Shown: in pieces, positions 9,953-20,555 of the stretch
How positions within the stretch are numbered: position 1 is the first letter of the stretch
Layout of the letters: every line of letters starts with the position of its first letter
From: Hyphomicrobiales bacterium
GTDB taxonomy: Bacteria; Pseudomonadota; Alphaproteobacteria; Rhizobiales; Rhizobiaceae
Length of the DNA stretch: 64,000 nucleotides
Direction of reading: 5' to 3'
Assembly (NCBI GenBank): GCA_900466605.1
Contig: UBMU01000002.1
Coordinates: 1 to 64,000 of the forward strand
Position numbers and translations under genes: made by a program
The notes under the pieces: generated by a model
The model's database searches: none
Told to the model about the DNA's origin: nothing
The model's input: only the letters and a program-made list of their open reading frames with translations

Positions 9953-10918
9953 CTAGTGCAGGCGCTCCAGCTCGTCCAGTTTATCGTTCACCAGCCAACC
10001 GTAATAGTTCTCTTCCGGCCAGACGGTCTCGCCCGAAGCGCGGTTCCTGGCAGCGAGGGCGGCGGCTCGCTGACGCGAGTTGCCGACATTGTAGAGCGTC
10101 GCTGTCAGACCGGGATTGTTGGAAATGTCCATGCCGGCGATCTGCTTGTAATCGTCGATCGACCGGCGGACGGAGGCGGCGACAAAGGCCAGCGAGATAT
10201 CGGGCTGCATGATCGCCTTGTAGACGGAGCCGGCATCCTTCTCGTTCAACTTCTCATAGCCCGACACCCTGGTGACGAGGTCCGATAGCATGAGTGCGGT
10301 CAGCGGGTTGATCTGACCAAGGCCGAAGGTCTGACCGGCGTAGAAGGGCTGGAAGAAAACGGCGCTAAAGCGGTTATCCGGGAAGCTCTTGCCATCCACG
10401 GTCTTGCCGCGGAAGTCGCTCTCCCAAATATCCTCACGGCAGCTCCACAGCGCGTAGGAATCGCCCTTGCCGTTGCATTCGGCAAACTGAGGCCGCTTGA
10501 TGAAGTCGTCTACGTCCTCGCCATTGTAGGCGAAGCGAAAGCTCTCGCCGGCATAGGATGCGGCCTTCACGTAATAGGACTGCAAGCGGTCGTAGGCATC
10601 GACATTATAGGTATGCTCGCCGACGATCGCGCCGATGACGTGGATCGGGTCGATGCCATATGCGGCCGAAACCTTCTTGATCTTGGCCATCAGCTCGTGA
10701 TCGGAGGCCAGAAGGTCATGGACCTTTTCGTATTTGCGATCGAACGAAGTCTTCGTACCTTTCGTGCGGCGAACCGAGGCGCCCGGAATATCTGGCTGCT
10801 CCACATGACGATTGCCTGGCGGCACCACTTGCATCGCAAAGGCCGGCGCCGAAGTCAGTACCGCGGCGGCAATCAAAAGGCTTGTCAGAAGGCGTCGCAC
10901 GATCAGCGTTCCCATCAT
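9953..10918 (-). CDS. Secreted DUF1402 family protein, lysozyme-like motifs
   Basis: Exported protein of 321 aa, matching the rhizobial DUF1402 family. The signal peptide is residues 1-28 (basic VRR, a hydrophobic run, then APAFA cleavage site). Three motifs resemble soluble lytic transglycosylases in the right order: IVGEHTYNVD with Glu101, FGLGQINP at residues 198-205, and YNVG at 276-279. This suggests a peptidoglycan-cleaving fold, an inference from motif reading. Adjacent ATGs at 10918 and 10915 are both possible starts; a much longer in-frame start at 10990 would bury the signal peptide. It lies between the hslU terminator and the P450 gene. Confidence 0.82.
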   Translation of the reverse strand: MMGTLIVRRLLTSLLIAAAVLTSAPAFAMQVVPPGNRHVEQPDIPGASVRRTKGTKTSFDRKYEKVHDLLASDHELMAKIKKVSAAYGIDPIHVIGAIVGEHTYNVDAYDRLQSYYVKAASYAGESFRFAYNGEDVDDFIKRPQFAECNGKGDSYALWSCREDIWESDFRGKTVDGKSFPDNRFSAVFFQPFYAGQTFGLGQINPLTALMLSDLVTRVSGYEKLNEKDAGSVYKAIMQPDISLAFVAASVRRSIDDYKQIAGMDISNNPGLTATLYNVGNSRQRAAALAARNRASGETVWPEENYYGWLVNDKLDELERLH

Positions 10919-10983
10919 TTCTGGCATTGGTCGGCAAGCGCCGCTGACTGGACCACAATCTTGGCCGAATAATGCCAGCGCCG

Positions 10984-11024
10984 ACAACAAAACGGGCCCT
11001 TCACTAAAAAGTAAAAGGCCCGTT
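10984..11024 (-). terminator. Terminator of hslVU
   Basis: On the minus strand an 8-bp stem AACGGGCC/GGCCCGTT (11017-11024 with 10991-10998) with an AT-rich 18-base loop is followed by TTTGTTGTCGG. It lies 70 bases after the hslU stop, so it most likely ends the hslV-hslU transcript. Confidence 0.65.
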
Positions 11025-11092
11025 GTCGAGAGTTCAAGCAGTCAAAGTTGCGGCATCACGCGAGTAAAAGAACGGGGAGCCGTGCTTAGAGA

Positions 11093-12400
11093 TCACAAGA
11101 TGAAGCGCGACAGATCTGTGTTCTGAGCGAGATCGCCAACATGCTTGCGTACATACTCGGCATCGATCGTCACGGCAGTGCCGCCACGGTCCGGTGCGTT
11201 GAAGGAGATTTCGTCCAGCACACGCTCCATCACCGTCTGCAGCCGTCGAGCACCGATATTCTCCACCGACGAGTTCAGGTGAACAGCCACATCGGCCAAG
11301 GCGTCGATGCCATCGTCCGTGAACTCCAAGGTGAGGCCTTCCGTCTCCATCAGGGCTTTGTACTGCCTGATAAGGCTCGCCTCGGTCTCCGTCAGAATAC
11401 GGCGGAAATCCTCCTTGGTGAGTGGACGCAGTTCGACGCGAATGGGCAGACGGCCTTGCAATTCGGGCAGGAGGTCTGAAGGCTTGGCAACGTGGAATGC
11501 GCCAGAGGCAATGAACAGGACGTGGTCGGTCTTGACCGGGCCGTATTTCGTCGACACCGTCGTGCCCTCGACAAGCGGAAGCAGATCGCGCTGCACACCT
11601 TCACGCGAAACGCCGGCACCCATCCCGCCGTCGCGAGCGGCAATCTTGTCTATCTCGTCAAGGAAGACAATGCCGTCGTTCTCAACCGCGCGAATAGCCT
11701 CGCGCTGGATGACTTCATTGTCGATCAGCTTGTCGGACTCATCGCGGATCAGATCGGTGTAGGACGCCTTGACCGTGGTGCGGACCTTCTTGGTACGGCC
11801 ACCCATAGCCTTGCCGAACATTTCGGAAAGGTTGAGCACGCCGATGTTGCCACCTTGCATGCCGGGAATGTCGAAGCCACCCATACCGGTAGCGGTGTCG
11901 GCAATCTCGATATCGATCTCCTTGTCGTCAAGTTCGCCGCTGCGCAGTTTCTTCCTGAAGCTGTCGCGCGTTGCCGGCGAGGCAGTGGAGCCGACGAGCG
12001 CATCGAGAACGCGCTCTTCCGCACTCATATGTGCCTTTGCCTCAACTTCGCTCCGCTTCTTCTCGCGGGCGAGGCCGATACCGACCTCGACGAGGTCGCG
12101 GACGATCTGTTCGACGTCTCGGCCGACATATCCGACTTCGGTGAACTTCGTGGCTTCAACCTTGATGAAGGGTGCGCCCGCAAGCTTGGCCAGACGACGG
12201 GAGATCTCCGTCTTGCCGACGCCCGTCGGGCCGATCATCAGGATGTTCTTTGGCATGACTTCGTCGCGCAGGTCGGGATCGAGCTGCTGGCGACGCCAGC
12301 GATTGCGCAGCGCGATCGCGACCGCGCGCTTGGCCTCATGCTGGCCGATGATGTAGCGGTCGAGTTCGGAAACGATCTCGCGGGGGGAAAATGTGGTCAT
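11093..12400 (-). CDS. hslU: HslU, ATPase subunit of the HslUV protease
   Basis: AAA+ unfoldase of 435 aa that feeds substrates to the HslV peptidase ring. The N-terminal [20 protein letters not shown], Walker [10 protein letters not shown], the GYVGRDVE pore loop, Walker B VFLDEID and the C-terminal tail ending DLSRFIL (which docks into HslV) are all present. The length is typical. It follows hslV by 39 bases on the same strand, the standard order for this heat-shock operon. Confidence 0.97.
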   Translation of the reverse strand: MTTFSPREIVSELDRYIIGQHEAKRAVAIALRNRWRRQQLDPDLRDEVMPKNILMIGPTGVGKTEISRRLAKLAGAPFIKVEATKFTEVGYVGRDVEQIVRDLVEVGIGLAREKKRSEVEAKAHMSAEERVLDALVGSTASPATRDSFRKKLRSGELDDKEIDIEIADTATGMGGFDIPGMQGGNIGVLNLSEMFGKAMGGRTKKVRTTVKASYTDLIRDESDKLIDNEVIQREAIRAVENDGIVFLDEIDKIAARDGGMGAGVSREGVQRDLLPLVEGTTVSTKYGPVKTDHVLFIASGAFHVAKPSDLLPELQGRLPIRVELRPLTKEDFRRILTETEASLIRQYKALMETEGLTLEFTDDGIDALADVAVHLNSSVENIGARRLQTVMERVLDEISFNAPDRGGTAVTIDAEYVRKHVGDLAQNTDLSRFIL

Positions 12401-12439
12401 ATCGAATATCCCATCAGGGCGTGAATCTTTGAAACCGGA

Positions 12440-12967
12440 TCAAGCTTCTGCATCGAGCGTCTCTACAACCACATTGTGGTTGGTGTAGACGCAGATATCG
12501 GCAGCAATATCGAGCGCGCGACGCGCCACTTCCTCGGCGGATTTGTCCGTGTCCATCAGAGCACGAGCCGCGGCCAGTGCGTAGTTGCCACCCGAACCGA
12601 TCGCCATGGCACCATGCTCCGGCTCAAGAACGTCGCCGTTGCCTGTGATCGCCAGCGTCACCTGCTTGTCGGCGACGAGCATCATGGCTTCGAGGTTGCG
12701 GAGGTACTTGTCAGTGCGCCAATCCTTGGCAAGCTCAACGGCTGCGCGCATCAGCTGGCCCGGATATTGTTCGAGCTTCTTTTCGAGACGTTCGAGGAGC
12801 GCGAAGGCATCGGCCGTGGCGCCTGCGAAACCGGCAATGACTTCACCCTTGCCGATGCGCCGCACCTTGCGGGCGTTGCCCTTCATGACGGTCTGGCCGA
12901 GGCTTACCTGACCATCGCCAGCCATGATGACCTTGCCGCCCTTTCGAACTGTAACAATCGTTGTCAT
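12440..12967 (-). CDS. hslV: HslV, peptidase subunit of the HslUV protease
   Basis: Proteasome-like threonine peptidase of 175 aa. The N-terminus [20 protein letters not shown] shows the catalytic Thr that becomes residue 1 after Met removal, and a Lys-bearing [11 protein letters not shown] segment follows as in the family. AAGGTG lies 5 bases before the ATG. It is first in the hslVU operon and divergent from hisB. Confidence 0.97.
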   Translation of the reverse strand: MTTIVTVRKGGKVIMAGDGQVSLGQTVMKGNARKVRRIGKGEVIAGFAGATADAFALLERLEKKLEQYPGQLMRAAVELAKDWRTDKYLRNLEAMMLVADKQVTLAITGNGDVLEPEHGAMAIGSGGNYALAAARALMDTDKSAEEVARRALDIAADICVYTNHNVVVETLDAEA

Positions 12968-13030
12968 CTATTCACCTTTGCCCGTCTGCCGGGCTCGTTA
13001 CGTCGGGCCGAACGCCGGCCCTGTCGAGCC

Positions 13031-13059
13031 CTATGTAAGTGCGTGAATGCCGATTGCAA
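13031..13059 (-). promoter_or_regulatory. Candidate hslV promoter
   Basis: On the minus strand TTGCAA (13054-13059) and ACATAG (13031-13036) are 17 bases apart, 64 bases before the hslV ATG. The match to sigma-70-like elements is partial. A heat-shock sigma (RpoH) promoter would be expected here by family knowledge, but I cannot show a good match. Confidence 0.25.
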
Positions 13060-13145
13060 ATGGCGTCGTTTTCTGCCGCCGCGGTTCTGGATATTTCATG
13101 GCTTGCCTGATAAGGAACCCCCGTATTTCCCGATGGAGCAGCCAT

Positions 13146-13754
13146 ATGGCCGAGACCGCAGCAAGCCGCACGGGTACCGTGTCCCGCAAGACGAACGAGA
13201 CTTCGGTTTCCGTTTCCGTCAATCTTGACGGTACCGGAAAGTCGAAAATTTCGACGGGCGTCGGCTTCTTCGACCATATGCTCGACCAGCTGTCACGACA
13301 TTCGCTCATCGACATGGAGATCGAAACCAAAGGCGATCTGCACATCGACGATCACCACACCGTGGAAGACACAGGCATCGCGATCGGTCAGGCAATTGCC
13401 AAGGCGCTCGGCGATCGCCGCGGCATCGCCCGCTATGCCTCGATCGACCTCGCGATGGACGAAACGATGACGAAGGCCGCCGTCGATCTTTCCGGTCGCC
13501 CCTTTCTCGTCTGGAACGTCGCTTTCAGCGCGCCGAAGATCGGTACGTTCGACACCGAGCTGGTTCGCGAATTCTTCCAGGCGCTTGCCCAGAACGCCGG
13601 CATCACCTTGCATATTCTCAACCACTATGGTGCGAACAACCACCATATTGCAGAGACATGCTTCAAGGCCGTTGCCCGCGCGTTGCGTACGGCGACAGAG
13701 ATCGATCCGAGACAGGCGGGCCGTGTTCCCTCGACGAAGGGCACGCTCGTCTGA
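13146..13754 (+). CDS. hisB: Imidazoleglycerol-phosphate dehydratase
   Basis: Histidine biosynthesis enzyme of 202 aa, monofunctional as usual outside enterics. Manganese-binding His/Glu clusters are visible in DDHHTVEDT and in [13 protein letters not shown]. The ATG at 13146 is chosen over earlier in-frame ATGs because GGAG lies 7 bases upstream and the protein then has normal length. It opens the hisB-DUF2628-hisH-hisA-hisF-hisE-coaA run and is divergent from hslV. Confidence 0.96.
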   Translation: MAETAASRTGTVSRKTNETSVSVSVNLDGTGKSKISTGVGFFDHMLDQLSRHSLIDMEIETKGDLHIDDHHTVEDTGIAIGQAIAKALGDRRGIARYASIDLAMDETMTKAAVDLSGRPFLVWNVAFSAPKIGTFDTELVREFFQALAQNAGITLHILNHYGANNHHIAETCFKAVARALRTATEIDPRQAGRVPSTKGTLV

Positions 13755-13777
13755 GCCCCCTGAGGGAGCTTGACGAC

Positions 13778-14263
13778 ATGACTTCCAGCTATCTGGTTCT
13801 GACTGCGCCTGCGGGAACGGACACCAACCACGAAAAGACGCGCTTCATTCGCGATGGCTTTACCGTGCTCGGGTTTCTCTTTCCCTGGATCTGGCTGGCC
13901 TTCCATCGCCTGTGGCTCTACGCCATTGCGGCATTTCTCCTGCAAACCCTTGGCGGCACGCTGGCGGACCGGGCGGACCTCTGGCCGGTCGGCATAGCGA
14001 TCACCTTCGGCACCAGTCTGCTGGTGGCGCTCGAGGGCCAGAATCTTCGCATTCGCAATCTGGTCGCGAAGGGCTGGGGCGAAGCCGGCCTCGTTTCGGC
14101 CGATTCGCTGCAGACCGCGGAAGAAATCTACTTTTCGAATGTCCAGACCGACACCGGCGACAGCCGATCGGCGCACTCGCCGCAGTGGGGTCCCACGACC
14201 CATGCCCCGCGACACGGCAACGCCACTTCGCTCGGTCTTTTTGGTTTTGATGGAGGACGCTGA
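13778..14263 (+). CDS. DUF2628 membrane protein in the his operon
   Basis: Protein of 161 aa with hydrophobic segments at about residues 25-70 ([20 protein letters not shown], then a second and third run), so probably a small inner-membrane protein; the C-terminal third is soluble. It matches the DUF2628 family, function unknown. It sits 23 bases after hisB and overlaps hisH by one base (TGATG), an arrangement conserved in rhizobia, which implies co-expression with histidine synthesis but gives no function. Confidence 0.85.
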   Translation: MTSSYLVLTAPAGTDTNHEKTRFIRDGFTVLGFLFPWIWLAFHRLWLYAIAAFLLQTLGGTLADRADLWPVGIAITFGTSLLVALEGQNLRIRNLVAKGWGEAGLVSADSLQTAEEIYFSNVQTDTGDSRSAHSPQWGPTTHAPRHGNATSLGLFGFDGGR

Positions 14264-14913
14264 TGCGCGTCGCAATTATTGATTATGGTTCCGGAAATTT
14301 GCGTTCGGCGACGAAAGCCTTCGAACGCGCCGCGCGGGAAGCCGGCATCGATGCAGTGATTGACCTGACCGACAAGGCCGAGGTTGTAGCTGCCGCCGAT
14401 CGCGTGGTGCTGCCGGGTGTTGGCGCCTATGCCGACTGCCGGCGCGGGCTCGATGCCGTTTCCGGGATGTCTGAAGCGCTGATCGATGCTGTGGAGAAAA
14501 AGGCCAGGCCTTTCCTTGGCATTTGCGTCGGTATGCAGCTGATGTCGTCGCGCGGTCTCGAGAAGACCGTGACCGATGGCTTCGGCTGGATTCCCGGCGA
14601 CGTCGTTGAAATGACGCCCGCGGACGCCAATCTGAAGATCCCACAGATCGGTTGGAACACCCTCGATCTGCAATCCCCTCACCCGCTGTTCGAAGGCATT
14701 CCGACGGGGCCAGACGGGCTGCATGCCTATTTTGTGCATTCTTACCATTTGGCAGCGAAGAACCCTGGCGACGTTATTGCCACTGCTGACTATGGCGGCC
14801 CGATCACCGCTTTCGTCGGTCGCGACAACATGGCCGGAGCCCAGTTCCATCCGGAAAAGAGCCAGAAGCTCGGCCTCGCCCTGATCGCCAATTTCCTGCG
14901 CTGGAAGCCCTGA
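14263..14913 (+). CDS. hisH: Imidazole glycerol phosphate synthase, glutaminase subunit HisH
   Basis: Class I glutamine amidotransferase of 216 aa that supplies ammonia to HisF. The nucleophile is Cys88 in FLGICVGMQ, and the His196/Glu198 pair is in [13 protein letters not shown] lies just upstream of the ATG. It works as a heterodimer with HisF encoded two genes downstream. Confidence 0.97.
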   Translation: MRVAIIDYGSGNLRSATKAFERAAREAGIDAVIDLTDKAEVVAAADRVVLPGVGAYADCRRGLDAVSGMSEALIDAVEKKARPFLGICVGMQLMSSRGLEKTVTDGFGWIPGDVVEMTPADANLKIPQIGWNTLDLQSPHPLFEGIPTGPDGLHAYFVHSYHLAAKNPGDVIATADYGGPITAFVGRDNMAGAQFHPEKSQKLGLALIANFLRWKP

Positions 14914-14938
14914 GCTCGCGCACTGCAAGGACAGAAAA

Positions 14939-15688
14939 ATGATCCTATTTCCCGCAATCGATCTCAAGGATGGCCAGTGCGTTCGCCTCAAGCTCGGCGA
15001 CATGGAACAGGCGACCGTCTACAATCCCGATCCTGGCGCGCAGGCGATGTCCTTCGAAGACCAGGGGTTCGAATGGTTGCATGTCGTTGATCTGAATGGC
15101 GCTTTCGCCGGCGAAAGCGTCAACGGCGCGGCTGTAGATGCAATCCTGAAAGCGACGAAGAACCCGGTTCAGCTTGGCGGCGGTATCCGCACGCTCGACC
15201 ATATCGAAAGTTGGCTGTCGCGCGGCCTCGCCCGCGTCATTCTCGGCACGATCGCCGTGCGCGATCCGGCACTGGTGATCGAGGCCTGCAAGAAGTTTCC
15301 CGGCCGCGTTGCCGTCGGAATCGATGCCAAGGGCGGCAAAGTCGCGGTCGAAGGTTGGGCCGAGGCTTCCGAGCTCGGCGTCATCGAGCTCGCGAAGAAA
15401 TTCGAGGGCGCTGGCGTTGCCGCGATCATCTACACCGACATCGACCGTGACGGCATCCTCGCCGGCATCAACTGGGCGTCGACGCTCGAACTTGCCGAAG
15501 CCGTATCGATCCCGGTCATCGCGTCCGGCGGCCTCGCTTCGATTGAAGACGTGAAACGGATGCTGCAGCCTGATGCAAGCAAGCTCGAAGGTGCGATCTC
15601 CGGTCGCGCACTGTATGATGGACGCATCGACCCGAAAGAGGCGCTGGCGCTGATTTCAGCCGCACGCACGAAGGAGAGTACTCGATGA
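14939..15688 (+). CDS. hisA: Phosphoribosylformimino-AICAR-phosphate isomerase HisA
   Basis: TIM-barrel isomerase of 249 aa in histidine synthesis. The catalytic Asp8 is in FPAIDLKDG, the second catalytic Asp in YTDIDRDG, and the phosphate-binding loops GGGIR and ASGGL are present. It overlaps hisF by four bases (ATGA), a sign of translational coupling. Confidence 0.97.
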   Translation: MILFPAIDLKDGQCVRLKLGDMEQATVYNPDPGAQAMSFEDQGFEWLHVVDLNGAFAGESVNGAAVDAILKATKNPVQLGGGIRTLDHIESWLSRGLARVILGTIAVRDPALVIEACKKFPGRVAVGIDAKGGKVAVEGWAEASELGVIELAKKFEGAGVAAIIYTDIDRDGILAGINWASTLELAEAVSIPVIASGGLASIEDVKRMLQPDASKLEGAISGRALYDGRIDPKEALALISAARTKESTR

Positions 15689-16473
15689 CTCTGAAGGCCC
15701 GTGTCATTCCCTGTCTCGACGTCAAGGACGGCCGTGTCGTCAAGGGCGTCAATTTCGTCAATCTGGTCGACGCCGGAGATCCGGTCGAGGCCGCCAAGGC
15801 CTATGACGCCGCCGGCGCCGACGAGCTCTGCTTCCTCGACATAACCGCATCTTCGGACAATCGCGAAACGATCTTCGACGTCGTGGCTCGTACCGCCGAG
15901 CAGTGCTTCATGCCTGTCACGGTCGGCGGCGGCGTTCGGACCATCGCTGACATTCGCAAGCTGCTGCTTTGCGGCGCCGACAAGGTTTCGATCAATTCCG
16001 CCGCCGTCAATAATCCGGATTTCGTTGCCGAAGCGGCTGACAAGTTCGGCGATCAGTGCATCGTTGTGTCAATCGACGCCAAGCGCCGACGCACCCAAGC
16101 TGTCGGCCAGGACAATCAGAGCGCCTGGGAAATCTATACGCATGGCGGCCGCAACGCGACCGGCATCGACGCCGTTGATTTCGCACGGAAGATGGTCGAG
16201 CGCGGGGCCGGCGAACTGCTGGTTACCTCGATGGACCGGGACGGAACGAAGGTCGGCTACGATCTCGAACTGACGCGCGCCATCGCGGACTCGGTTCGTG
16301 TGCCGGTCATCGCCTCTGGCGGCGTCGGCGACCTCGACGATCTCGTGGCCGGCGTCAAGCAGGGACATGCCAGCGCGGTTTTGGCCGCATCGATCTTCCA
16401 TTTCGGGACCTATTCCGTCGGCGAGGCGAAGCGCTATATGTCGTCTTGCGGCATCGACATGCGTCTGGACTGA
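15685..16473 (+). CDS. hisF: Imidazole glycerol phosphate synthase, cyclase subunit HisF
   Basis: TIM-barrel cyclase of 262 aa, paralogous to HisA. Catalytic Asp residues are in [13 protein letters not shown] and in TSMDRDGTK; the GGGVRT and ASGGVG phosphate loops are intact. It makes imidazole glycerol phosphate and AICAR using ammonia from HisH. Confidence 0.97.
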   Translation: MTLKARVIPCLDVKDGRVVKGVNFVNLVDAGDPVEAAKAYDAAGADELCFLDITASSDNRETIFDVVARTAEQCFMPVTVGGGVRTIADIRKLLLCGADKVSINSAAVNNPDFVAEAADKFGDQCIVVSIDAKRRRTQAVGQDNQSAWEIYTHGGRNATGIDAVDFARKMVERGAGELLVTSMDRDGTKVGYDLELTRAIADSVRVPVIASGGVGDLDDLVAGVKQGHASAVLAASIFHFGTYSVGEAKRYMSSCGIDMRLD

Positions 16474-16488
16474 GTGGAAAGCAGAATC

Positions 16489-16812
16489 ATGAGCGAATTC
16501 ACCCTTGCCGACCTAGAAAAGATCGTCGATGCGCGATCGAAGGCTTCCCCGGAGGAATCCTGGACAGCGAAACTCGTTGCATCAGGTCAGCCGAAAGCTG
16601 CCAAGAAACTGGGCGAAGAGGCGATCGAAGCCGTGATGGCGGCGATCACGGATGATCGCGAAAACCTCACCTATGAAGCCGCCGACCTGCTCTATCACCT
16701 ATTGGTCGTATTGAAGGTTGCGGGCATTCCGTTGCAAAGTGTCATGGCGGAGCTTGAGCGCCGTACCGCTCAATCCGGCCTGAAAGAAAAGGCGAGCCGG
16801 CAAAGTTCATGA
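16489..16812 (+). CDS. hisE: Phosphoribosyl-ATP pyrophosphatase HisE
   Basis: All-alpha MazG-like hydrolase of 107 aa, the second step of histidine synthesis. The metal-binding pattern is visible in [14 protein letters not shown] and [15 protein letters not shown] 16489 is chosen; an in-frame GTG at 16474 directly after hisF would add five residues. The stop overlaps the coaA start by four bases. Confidence 0.95.
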   Translation: MSEFTLADLEKIVDARSKASPEESWTAKLVASGQPKAAKKLGEEAIEAVMAAITDDRENLTYEAADLLYHLLVVLKVAGIPLQSVMAELERRTAQSGLKEKASRQSS

Positions 16813-17804
16813 GTATCGCAAGACAGCTCATCGGAGCGCCCGAGGCGCTCGATCACTTTCAGGCGAATGCCTATTCGCCCTACCATTTCTTTTCTTCCGA
16901 GGAATGGGCGCGCTTCCGTGCCGATACGCCGCTCACCCTGAAAGGCGACGAGGTCAAGCGGCTGCGCTCCATGGGCGACCCGATCGACCTCGACGAAGTG
17001 CGGCGGATCTATCTGTCGCTGTCTCGCTTGCTCTCGGCGCACGTGGAATCGTCGCAGCTGCTTTTCGAACAGCGCAATCGCTTCCTCAGCCTCTCCAATG
17101 TGGCGAAGACGCCCTTTGTGATTGGCATTGCCGGTTCGGTGGCCGTCGGCAAGTCGACAACTGCCCGCATCCTGAAGGAACTGCTGTCACGCTGGCCGTC
17201 CAGCCCGAAGGTGGATCTTGTCACCACTGACGGTTTCCTGCATCCGAATGCCGTTCTGCAGCGTGAAAATCTGATGCAGCGCAAGGGCTTTCCCGAAAGC
17301 TACGACACGGGAGCGATCCTGCGGTTCCTCGCGGCAATCAAGGCCGGACAACCGAACGTCAAAGCGCCGTCCTATTCGCATCTGGTCTATGACGTGCTTC
17401 CGAACGAATACAAGATCGTCGACCGGCCGGATATTCTGATCTTCGAGGGCATCAACGTCCTGCAATCGCGCGACCTGCCGGCCGGCGGCAAGATCGTGCC
17501 GATGGTTTCCGATTTCTTCGACTTCTCGATCTACATCGACGCGGACGAAAGCCGGATTCATGACTGGTATGTGACGCGCTTCATGCGACTGCGTGAAACA
17601 GCGTTCCGTGATCCGCACTCCTTCTTCCACCGCTACGCCTCGATCAGCGAGGAGGAAGCGCTGTCGATCGCGGAAGGCCTCTGGGAAAACATCAACCTGA
17701 AGAACCTGCGCGAAAACATCCTGCCGACGCGTCCGCGCGCCGACCTGATCCTGCGGAAGGGCGACAACCATCTGATCGAGCAGGTTGCGCTCAGAAAGCT
17801 CTAG
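16809..17804 (+). CDS. coaA: Pantothenate kinase (type I)
   Basis: Kinase of 331 aa for the first step of coenzyme A synthesis. The P-loop is GSVAVGKST, followed by the type I features TTDGFLHPN and RKGFPESYD. It is the last gene of the his run, translationally coupled to hisE by an ATGA overlap. Its stop codon overlaps that of the convergent alkB: the four bases CTAG at 17801-17804 supply TAG on both strands. Confidence 0.96.
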   Translation: MSIARQLIGAPEALDHFQANAYSPYHFFSSEEWARFRADTPLTLKGDEVKRLRSMGDPIDLDEVRRIYLSLSRLLSAHVESSQLLFEQRNRFLSLSNVAKTPFVIGIAGSVAVGKSTTARILKELLSRWPSSPKVDLVTTDGFLHPNAVLQRENLMQRKGFPESYDTGAILRFLAAIKAGQPNVKAPSYSHLVYDVLPNEYKIVDRPDILIFEGINVLQSRDLPAGGKIVPMVSDFFDFSIYIDADESRIHDWYVTRFMRLRETAFRDPHSFFHRYASISEEEALSIAEGLWENINLKNLRENILPTRPRADLILRKGDNHLIEQVALRKL

Positions 17805-18412
17805 GCTGTTACCCGGCGAAGCGTGAGATTAATGCGGCCGCCGTTCTTCAGCAGCGTCGATGTCGATGGATAGATTTTGTCGACGCCGTGGAAGCAAAGG
17901 CGGCCTTCCGCACCCAGGACCACGACATCACCGCTTGAGAGCTTGAGGGAGAGTGTGCGGTCGTTGCGCGAAAGTCCCCCAACGCGAAACATGCAGCTAT
18001 TGCCGAGCGATATCGACACAACGGGTGCCGCAAGATCCTGTTCGTCCTTGTCCTGATGCAGGCCCATCCGCGCCTCGTCGGAGTAGAAGTTGACGAGGCA
18101 GGCCTGTGGCGGCTTATCGTAGCCGGAGACGTCGTTCCAGATTTGCAGCAGTTCCGAGGGCATTTCCGGCCAGGGCTTACCCGTGACCGGATGAGTCGGT
18201 TGGTAGCGATAGCCGCGCTCCTTGTCCGTCACCCAACCGAGCGGGCCGCAGTTCGTCATACGCACTGACATCGGCTTACCGGTACCAGGCATAACAGGCA
18301 CGAATAGCGGCGCGTGTGCCACGATAGACCTGACGATATCGACCAATGCCTGCTGCCGCGGCCGGTCCAGGTAGTCAGGACGGTGACTGACGCCATTCGG
18401 CAGCTTCAGCAT
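17801..18412 (-). CDS. alkB: AlkB-type Fe(II)/2-oxoglutarate dioxygenase
   Basis: Direct-reversal DNA/RNA repair enzyme of 203 aa that oxidatively removes alkyl groups such as 1-methyladenine. The iron ligands are His and Asp in GLHQDKDE and a distal His in CFHGVDK; the 2-oxoglutarate-binding Arg is in INLTLRRV at the C-terminus. It is one base downstream of arfB and probably co-transcribed. Confidence 0.93.
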   Translation of the reverse strand: MLKLPNGVSHRPDYLDRPRQQALVDIVRSIVAHAPLFVPVMPGTGKPMSVRMTNCGPLGWVTDKERGYRYQPTHPVTGKPWPEMPSELLQIWNDVSGYDKPPQACLVNFYSDEARMGLHQDKDEQDLAAPVVSISLGNSCMFRVGGLSRNDRTLSLKLSSGDVVVLGAEGRLCFHGVDKIYPSTSTLLKNGGRINLTLRRVTA

Positions 18413-18413
18413 A

Positions 18414-18848
18414 TCAATCTCCGAACGGTCGCCCGCGCATCTTCTTGACCTCTGCGCGGCCCGACTTCTCCTTCAGGCGGCGTTCAATCGATCCCTTGGT
18501 GGGTTTGGTTTTCTTGCGCGGCGGCGGCGGCGGCTTTGCCGCTTCGAGGATAAGCTCTTTCAGCCGCTCTCGTGCATCTTCGCGGTTGCGATCCTGGCTG
18601 CGGAAGCGGCTCGCCTCGATCATCAGCACACCTTCCTTAGAGAGGCGCTTGCCGGCAAGCTTTACGGCATTCGCTTTCACGCGCTCGTTCAGGGACGGAG
18701 AGTTCGGAATGTTGAAAAACAGCTGGACGGCTGTCGAGACCTTGTTGACGTTCTGTCCGCCGGGGCCACCCGCCAGAACGAACTGCTCCGTCAGCTCCCA
18801 TCCGGCGATGGTGATTCGATCGTTGATATAAAGCGGGTCGCTGGCCAT
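18414..18848 (-). CDS. arfB: Alternative ribosome-rescue factor ArfB (YaeJ)
   Basis: Stop-codon-independent peptidyl-tRNA hydrolase of 144 aa. It has the GGQ motif in GGPGGQNVNKV and the basic Lys/Arg-rich C-terminal tail that enters the empty mRNA channel of stalled ribosomes, but lacks the codon-recognition domain of RF1/RF2. Length is typical of ArfB. Confidence 0.94.
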   Translation of the reverse strand: MASDPLYINDRITIAGWELTEQFVLAGGPGGQNVNKVSTAVQLFFNIPNSPSLNERVKANAVKLAGKRLSKEGVLMIEASRFRSQDRNREDARERLKELILEAAKPPPPPRKKTKPTKGSIERRLKEKSGRAEVKKMRGRPFGD

Positions 18849-18886
18849 GCGATTTCTATCTCACATCGGCCGGTCCTTGGGAACAG

Positions 18887-18918
18887 ACAAAGAAACCCGG
18901 CGGAGGCCGCCGGGTTTC
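18887..18918 (-). terminator. Terminator of pckA
   Basis: A perfect 12-bp stem (18892-18903 with 18907-18918, GAAACCCGGCGG and complement) with a 3-base loop. On the minus strand it is followed by TTTGTCTG and lies just after the pckA stop codon. Confidence 0.85.
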
Positions 18919-18944
18919 ACGTGAATCATCAATGTTTTGGCGCG

Positions 18945-20555
18945 TCATTCAGCGGCGGCGCGAAACCCCGGGGCCGCATCGCGCACCCCACCATCGACGT
19001 GGCCCTCGAACTTCGCGAAGTTCTCAATGAACATTGTCACGAGCTTGCTGGCCTGTGCATCGTAGGCCACCGGATCCTGCCACGTCGAACGCGGATCAAG
19101 GATGGCGGTGTCAACGCCGGACACCGTGACCGGGACCGCGAAGCCGAAGTTCGGGTCGACGCGGAAATCGGCCTTGCCAAGATCACCCGAGAGCGCCGCA
19201 GCGAGCAGCGTGCGGGTCGCCTTGATCGGCATGCGCTTGCCCGTGCCGTAGGCGCCGCCCGTCCAGCCGGTATTAACCAGCCAGCATTCGACGCCGTGAC
19301 GACCGATGAGATCCTTCAGGAGACTGCCGTATTCCGACGGATGCCGCGGCATGAAGGGTGCGCCGAAGCAGGTCGAGAAGGTCGCTTCCGGCTCGGTCAC
19401 ACCCCGCTCGGTGCCTGCTACCTTGGCCGTGTAGCCGGACAGGAAGTGATACATGGCCTGATCAGGCGTCAGCTTGGCGATCGGCGGCATGATACCGAAA
19501 GCATCGGCGGTCAACATGATGATCGTCTTCGGGTGACCGGCAAGCCCGGTCTTCGAGGCGTTCGGAATGAAGTCCAGCGGGTAGGCGCAACGCGTGTTTT
19601 CCGTAAGCGAGCCGTCGTTGAAGTCGGGCTCGCGCTGATCGTTCAGAACGACGTTTTCGAGAACGGTGCCGAAGCGCTGCGTCGTTGCATAGATTTCCGG
19701 TTCGGCTTCGGCCGACAAGCGGATGGTCTTGGCGTAGCAGCCGCCTTCGAAGTTGAAGATGCCGTCCTCACCCCAGCCATGCTCGTCATCACCGATTAGA
19801 GTACGGGCCGGATCTGCGGAAAGCGTGGTCTTGCCGGTACCCGAAAGGCCGAAGAAAACCGCGGCATCGCCATCGGGGCCGACGTTGGCCGAGCAGTGCA
19901 TCGGCATGACACCCTTCGCCGGCAGCAGGTAATTCAAGACGGTAAAGACCGACTTCTTCATCTCGCCGGCGTAGAAGGTGCCGGCAATCAGCACTTCGCC
20001 GTTCGTCAGGTCGCAGGCAATGACCGTTTCCGTGCGGCAGCCGTAGCGCTCTGGATCAGCCTTGAAGGTCGGCAGGTTGATGATCGTCAGCTTCGGAGCG
20101 AAGGTGTCGAGCGCGGCACGTTCCGGACGGATCAGCAGGTTGCGAATGAACAGCGAATGCCAGGCAAGCTCGGTGACAACACGCGTCGGCAGCGCATTGT
20201 TCTCATCCGCACCGCCAACAAGATCCTGAACGAACAGATCCTTGCCTGCGGCATGCGCAAGCATGTCCTTTTTCAGGAGCGCAAAGTGCTCCGGCGACAT
20301 CGGCTTGTTGTTATCCCACCAGATCTGATCATCGATGTTGGCATCGCGCACGACAAACTTGTCCCGCGGCGAGCGACCGGTGTGCTGGCCTGTCAAGGCG
20401 CGCAAGGCACCATGGGCGGTCAGCTGAGCCTCGCCCCGGCGAATCGATTCTTCATAGAGGGAGGCGGCATCAAAGTTGTAGCGAACGCTGTTTGCGCTCC
20501 CCAAACCGATCGTCGCCAGCTCTATCGCCGGGTTGTGGACTCCGAACAGCTCCAT
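18945..20555 (-). CDS. pckA: Phosphoenolpyruvate carboxykinase (ATP)
   Basis: Gluconeogenic enzyme of 536 aa converting oxaloacetate and ATP to PEP and CO2. The kinase-1a P-loop [11 protein letters not shown] and the Lys/His metal-site region in [10 protein letters not shown] are visible; the length is right for the ATP-dependent family. In rhizobia this gene is needed for growth on C4-dicarboxylates. It is divergent from chvI across a 323-base AT-rich region. Confidence 0.97.
   Translation of the reverse strand: MELFGVHNPAIELATIGLGSANSVRYNFDAASLYEESIRRGEAQLTAHGALRALTGQHTGRSPRDKFVVRDANIDDQIWWDNNKPMSPEHFALLKKDMLAHAAGKDLFVQDLVGGADENNALPTRVVTELAWHSLFIRNLLIRPERAALDTFAPKLTIINLPTFKADPERYGCRTETVIACDLTNGEVLIAGTFYAGEMKKSVFTVLNYLLPAKGVMPMHCSANVGPDGDAAVFFGLSGTGKTTLSADPARTLIGDDEHGWGEDGIFNFEGGCYAKTIRLSAEAEPEIYATTQRFGTVLENVVLNDQREPDFNDGSLTENTRCAYPLDFIPNASKTGLAGHPKTIIMLTADAFGIMPPIAKLTPDQAMYHFLSGYTAKVAGTERGVTEPEATFSTCFGAPFMPRHPSEYGSLLKDLIGRHGVECWLVNTGWTGGAYGTGKRMPIKATRTLLAAALSGDLGKADFRVDPNFGFAVPVTVSGVDTAILDPRSTWQDPVAYDAQASKLVTMFIENFAKFEGHVDGGVRDAAPGFRAAAE

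Noticed and set aside
11492..12424. 310-aa open frame on the plus strand
   Set aside because: Antisense to hslU with no family resemblance.
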